Below are positions 60,825-64,000 of a DNA stretch of 64,000 bases, piece after piece. Location of the stretch: positions 1-64,000 of the forward strand of contig DASXLI010000019.1 in assembly GCA_036496285.1 (NCBI GenBank), written 5' to 3'. How positions within the stretch are numbered: position 1 is the first letter of the stretch; each line of letters begins with the position of its first letter. Origin of the DNA: DP-19 sp036496285 (GTDB lineage: Bacteria > Desulfobacterota > Binatia > UTPRO1). The notes beneath the pieces were generated by a model. The model had not been told where the DNA came from. It did not search any database and saw only the letters and a program-made list of their open reading frames with translations. Both the position numbers and the translations under genes were made by a program.

Positions 60825-61817
60825 ATGGCGACGTACGTGCTCGCCGGCGACATCGGCGGGACGAAGACCGCGCTCACCCTGCATGCCGTCGGGACGGACG
60901 GCGCGAGCACCCAGGTCCGCGAGCAGAGCTTCCCGAGCCGCGAGTACCCCGGCCTGGAGCAGGTGATCGCCGCGTTCCTGCAGCCGGGCGAGGGCGTCGC
61001 GGGCGCGGCATTCGGCATCGCCGGCCCGGTCGTCGACGACGCGGTGACGACGACCAACCTGCCCTGGCACATCGAGCGCCGGCACCTCTCGGACGAGCTC
61101 GGCGGCGCGCCGGTCGTCCTGATGAACGACCTCGAGAGCACCGCCTACGGCGCCCTCTTCCTGAGCGCCGACCAGCTTCTCACCTTGAACCCGGGCGTGC
61201 CCCGTCCCGGGCACCGCGCCGTCATCGCCGCCGGCACCGGCCTCGGCCAGGGCCTCCTGCACTGGGACGGCGTCGCCCACCGCCCGGTCGCGACCGAGGG
61301 CGGCCACGCCGACTTCGCGCCGCGAAGCCCGATCGAGGACGATCTGCTGCGTTTCCTGCGCACCCGCTTCGGCGCGCACGTCTCGTACGAGCGCGTGCTG
61401 TCGGGCCCGGGCCTGCACAACGTCTTCCAGTTCCTCGACGAGGCGCTCGGCCGTCCCATCGCGCCCGACGTCCGCGCCCGCATGACGCGCGAGGACCCGA
61501 GCGCCGTGATCGGCGAGACCGCGGTCGCGGGCACCTGCGCGACGTGCCGCGAGGCAGTCGATCTCTTCCTCGACGCCTACGGCGCCCAGGCCGGCAACCT
61601 CGCGCTCACCGCAATGGCGACCGGCGGCATCTACGTCGGCGGCGGCATCGTGACCAAGCTCGCCCCGCTCGTGCCGCAGAGCTCGTTCGTGCGCGCGTTC
61701 GTCGCCAAGGGGCGCTACGAAGGATTGCTGCGCGAGATCCCCGTCTCCGTGATCATGAACGCGCGCACGGCGCTCCTCGGCGCCGTCCGGGCCGCGGTGG
61801 CGTTACTCCGGCGTTGA
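60825..61817 (+). CDS. glk: Glucokinase (ROK/hexokinase-type, Glk family)
   Basis: A 330-aa enzyme phosphorylating glucose to glucose-6-phosphate, feeding the adjacent zwf product. It has the ATP phosphate loop LAGDIGGTKTALTLHAV, the substrate segment VLMNDLESTAYG, IAAGTGLGQGLL and TEGGHADFAPRSPIED, characteristic of the proteobacterial Glk group. The start ATG 60825 is 13 bases after the zwf stop. Together tal-zwf-glk link glucose entry to the pentose-phosphate route. Confidence 0.93.
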   Translation: MATYVLAGDIGGTKTALTLHAVGTDGASTQVREQSFPSREYPGLEQVIAAFLQPGEGVAGAAFGIAGPVVDDAVTTTNLPWHIERRHLSDELGGAPVVLMNDLESTAYGALFLSADQLLTLNPGVPRPGHRAVIAAGTGLGQGLLHWDGVAHRPVATEGGHADFAPRSPIEDDLLRFLRTRFGAHVSYERVLSGPGLHNVFQFLDEALGRPIAPDVRARMTREDPSAVIGETAVAGTCATCREAVDLFLDAYGAQAGNLALTAMATGGIYVGGGIVTKLAPLVPQSSFVRAFVAKGRYEGLLREIPVSVIMNARTALLGAVRAAVALLRR

Positions 61818-62024
61818 GCCCGGGTCGCGCGGCGCTGCGGGCGACGCGCAGCAGGTCGATCACCGCTCGGTGCCCGAGCTTTCACCATGGCGCTCGCGCT
61901 ACGCGGCAAAGAAACAACTTGCAATCGAGTGTCGCGTGCGCCTAGACGTTCGCGAAGATCAATCCCGCTGCCCAACGCCCCTTGCGCCGAAACGGCCCGC
62001 GAGCCGAAACGGAGGACCCCCGCC
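61818..62024. other. Intergenic region before the FGE-like gene
   Basis: About 207 bases with no recognisable gene, hairpin or promoter that can be supported. The GGAGG at 62010-62014, about 10 bases before ATG 62025, is the ribosome site of the next gene. Confidence 0.5.
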
Positions 62025-62849
62025 ATGAAAGCGCCCATCGGACTCCTAGCGATCGCGATTGTCCTTGCCATGGACGGCCCGAGCCATGGAGCGAACCTCA
62101 AGTGCGCCGCGGACGCCATCAAGGTGGGATCGGTCTGCGTCGACAAGTACGAGGCGAGCGTCTGACAGATTCCGACTACGGACACCTCGCTCATCAAGCA
62201 GGTCCAGAAAGGGAAGGCCTCCCTCAGCGCGCTCACGAGCGGCGCCAACCAACTCTCCGTCGCTGGCGCAGGATCGTGCGCACCCGCGTATCCGGCAGGC
62301 TTCCCCTCCAACGGCGACTGGACGCCGCTGCCGGCATCGGATCCGCCGACGCCGGGCGTCTACGCCGCTTCCGTGCCTGGCGCGCTCCCGAGCGCGTGCA
62401 TCACGTGGTTCCAGGCGGAACAGGCGTGCCGCCTCTCCGGCAAGCGCCTGCTCACCAACCAGGAATGGCAAGCCGCCGCGGCTGGCACGCCGCAGACGGG
62501 GCTCATCTCCGGGCCGATGGAATGCAACACCAACTCGACCGGCCCAACGGCCACCGGATCACGCCCGCTCTGCAAGTCCAGCTGGGGTCTATTCGACATG
62601 GCCGGCAACGTCGCCGAATGGGTGGCCGACTGGGTCCCACGGTCGACCAACTGCCCGGGTTGGAGCACCTTCAGCACGAACGACATGTGTCTCTCAGGGG
62701 CGTTCACGACCGCGTTCGGGCCAGGGGCGCTTATCCGTGGCGGTGACTGGGGCCTCGGTGACGGCACCCTCTCGGGGCCGTTCACCGTGTACGGCAACAA
62801 CTACCCCTACACCACCGATCCTGTGATCGGATTCCGCTGCGCCCGTTGA
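62025..62849 (+). pseudogene. Formylglycine-generating-enzyme (FGE/SUMF1)-like secreted protein interrupted by in-frame TGA
   Basis: The 274-codon frame starts with a signal peptide (MKAPIGLLAIAIVLAMDG, ending SHGA). It contains the FGE-sulfatase fold landmarks VCVDKYEAS, CITWFQAEQACRLSGKRLLT, NQEWQAAAAGTPQTG, FDMAGNVAEWVADW and LIRGGDWG, ending PVIGFRCAR. Codon 47, right after DKYEASV, is TGA (62163-62165). A Trp codon (TGG) would fit here, since DKYEASVW is common in this family, so one base change explains the stop. Apart from this the frame is intact. Downstream, ATG 62373 could start a shortened product. Either a recent nonsense mutation or a sequencing error. Confidence 0.75.
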
Positions 62850-62955
62850 CGATCGCAAGGCTTCCCGTCTAGCGCTCAGCAGCGCCCGGATCGATATCGC
62901 GAGCGACACACCAGCGGGTTGCGAATCTCGCATCTCGCGGTAGTGTCGCCGCCCA

Positions 62956-63939
62956 ATGAGCCGGTTGCGACACATTCTGGTCGGCGTCGGGGCGCTCTGC
63001 GTTCTCACCGTCATCGGGACGATCGGCTACATGCATTTCGAAGGGTACACCGCGGGTGAGGCGAGCTTCTTCACGTTGGGGGTGCTTGCGACCGAGGGCT
63101 TGCAGATCCGACCGCTCAGCCCGGGTGGGCGCGCGCTCACCGCCGCGCTCATGGTCCTGGGGATCGGCATCGTGCTGTACACGGTCGCTCTGATCGCCCA
63201 GCAGACCATCGAGGGCGAGCTCCAGACGTTCGTCGGGAGGAGACGTATGCAACGAACGATCGACGGGTTGCGCGGGCATGCGATCGTCTGCGGCTTCGGT
63301 CGCATGGGTCGCATGGTGTGCCGCGAGCTCCAGGCGAAACCGATGCCCTTCGTGGTCGTGGATCGTGCCGAGAGCGCGGGACGGCGTGCCGAGGAGCAGG
63401 GCCTGCTCCTGGTCAGCGGAGACGCCACGGAGGAGGAGACGCTGCGGCGCGCGGGCATGGCGAACGCGGCCGCGGTGATCACGACGCTACCCTCCGATGC
63501 CGAGAACGTCTTCCTGACCCTGACGGCACGCGCGGTCGCGCCGACGCTCACGATCGTTGCACGCGCCGAGAGCGAAACCGGGGCAGAGCGCCTGCGTCAA
63601 GCGGGCGCCACGCGAATCGTTTCACCGTACACGATCGGCGGTCACCGGATGGCGCAGGCGATCCTCCGTCCAGCGGTGCTCGATTTCGTCGATCTCACCA
63701 CGCAGCACCAGAGCGTCGAGCTGCAGTTCGAGGAGATCGCGATCGTCCGAAGCGCCGGCACGACGCTCGCGTCGTCCGGCATTCGCGACTACGTCGACGT
63801 CATGGTGCTCGCCATCCGCAAGCCCGATGGCGGAACGCGCTTCAATCCCGCCCCCGACGAGGCGCTCATGGCGGGTGATCGGCTCCTGGTGATCGGCCAG
63901 GCGCAAAGCCTGAAGCGTCTCGAGCGCGAGCTGGCCTGA
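62956..63939 (+). CDS. TrkA-N (RCK) protein with ion-channel-like pore region
   Basis: A 327-aa protein. Two membrane helices (LVGVGALCVLTVIGTIGYMHF, about residues 8-28, and LTAALMVLGIGIVLYTVAL) flank a pore-like loop ending LSPGGR. The cytoplasmic RCK part follows, with the nucleotide-binding GFGRMGRMVCRELQ, an acidic residue at VVVDR, and a C-terminal TrkA-C domain. Two-helix RCK channels gate potassium with a filter such as TVGFGE or TVGYGD. Here the equivalent is A-T-E-G-L-Q (codons 63088-63105), so potassium selectivity is doubtful. It may be a non-channel NAD-sensing protein or an altered channel. Confidence 0.75.
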   Translation: MSRLRHILVGVGALCVLTVIGTIGYMHFEGYTAGEASFFTLGVLATEGLQIRPLSPGGRALTAALMVLGIGIVLYTVALIAQQTIEGELQTFVGRRRMQRTIDGLRGHAIVCGFGRMGRMVCRELQAKPMPFVVVDRAESAGRRAEEQGLLLVSGDATEEETLRRAGMANAAAVITTLPSDAENVFLTLTARAVAPTLTIVARAESETGAERLRQAGATRIVSPYTIGGHRMAQAILRPAVLDFVDLTTQHQSVELQFEEIAIVRSAGTTLASSGIRDYVDVMVLAIRKPDGGTRFNPAPDEALMAGDRLLVIGQAQSLKRLERELA

Positions 63940-63940
63940 A

Positions 63941-64000
63941 TCACTCGCTCGCTGACCCTCCGTTCCGCGGATCGTCCTTCGCGTTCACGTAGTCGAGGCC
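63941..64000 (-). CDS. C-terminal end of an unidentified gene (partial)
   Basis: The minus strand reads 19 codons and a TGA (stop complement at 63941-63943), ending DYVNAKDDPRNGGSASE. The rest of the gene lies beyond the window. DPRNGG near a C-terminus recalls gamma-glutamyltransferases, but this is too little to assign. Confidence 0.4.
   Translation of the reverse strand, partial: GLDYVNAKDDPRNGGSASE

Noticed and set aside
62163..62165. Selenocysteine or Trp recoding of TGA
   Set aside because: TGA is a regular stop codon across this window, no SECIS-like hairpin is apparent just downstream, and the expected residue is Trp. A point mutation or sequencing error is simpler.

Overview
The window is GC-rich, gene-dense chromosomal DNA from a Gram-negative bacterium. 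BamD, a LapA/LapB-like protein, GspA/GspB of type II secretion, Tat signals and lipoproteins indicate a diderm envelope. Cysteine-rich secreted proteins, dockerin-like calcium repeats and the mix of housekeeping genes resemble uncultured Deltaproteobacteria-like lineages (Desulfobacterota, Myxococcota, Binatota). That placement is an inference; no rRNA or tRNA gene was found to anchor it. Many neighbouring genes are coupled by 1- to 4-base start/stop overlaps (GTGA, ATGA, TTGA, TGATG).

Layout. 0-3.6 kb: proA (5' cut by the window edge), nadD, rsfS and a fused LapA-LapB protein. 3.6-6.6 kb: two tandem ArsA-type ATPases divergent from a TSUP permease. 6.6-9.4 kb: two secreted proteins, one with a frameshift in its signal peptide. 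9.5-13.0 kb: an island, at least partly of foreign look, holding a 324-bp inverted-repeat element, a membrane methyltransferase, a recombinase zinc-ribbon relic, a Baeyer-Villiger monooxygenase and a small HNH protein. 13.0-16.2 kb: enoyl-CoA hydratase, YfcE-type phosphatase, fabF and a macrodomain protein. 16.2-20.3 kb: an ECF transporter operon (S, double ATPase, T) ending in a secreted S1/P1-like zinc hydrolase. 20.4-22.1 kb: CPBP protease and bamD.

22.0-28.9 kb is mostly sulfur metabolism: an E1-like activating enzyme, a CysO-type sulfur carrier, CysM, a degenerate E1-like protein, then ATP sulfurylase (sat) behind a translationally coupled 23-aa leader ORF, and APS kinase (cysC). A GMC oxidoreductase and its Tat-exported small subunit lie between sat and cysC. 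29-32 kb: a diiron protein and an ECF-sigma/anti-sigma cassette. 32-39.6 kb: polA and a four-gene Gld-like ABC operon. 39.7-45.7 kb: Tat-exported amine oxidase, gspA-gspB and a secreted repeat protein. 45.7-48.1 kb: two acyltransferase-3 membrane enzymes. 48.2-53.9 kb: hisC, purU, polX and hemB.

54.0-57.6 kb is the most unusual region. Two secreted proteins with cysteine-bracketed dockerin-like repeats (a PQQ-type sugar dehydrogenase and a matrixin metalloprotease) flank a lipoprotein whose only folded domain looks cohesin-like, suggesting a small surface assembly outside any cellulosome. 57.7-61.8 kb is a tal-zwf-glk sugar-phosphate operon in which transaldolase carries a 113-residue histone-H1-like basic tail. 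The window ends with a formylglycine-generating-enzyme-like gene interrupted by an in-frame TGA, a TrkA-N/ion-channel protein with an abnormal selectivity filter, and the last codons of a minus-strand gene.
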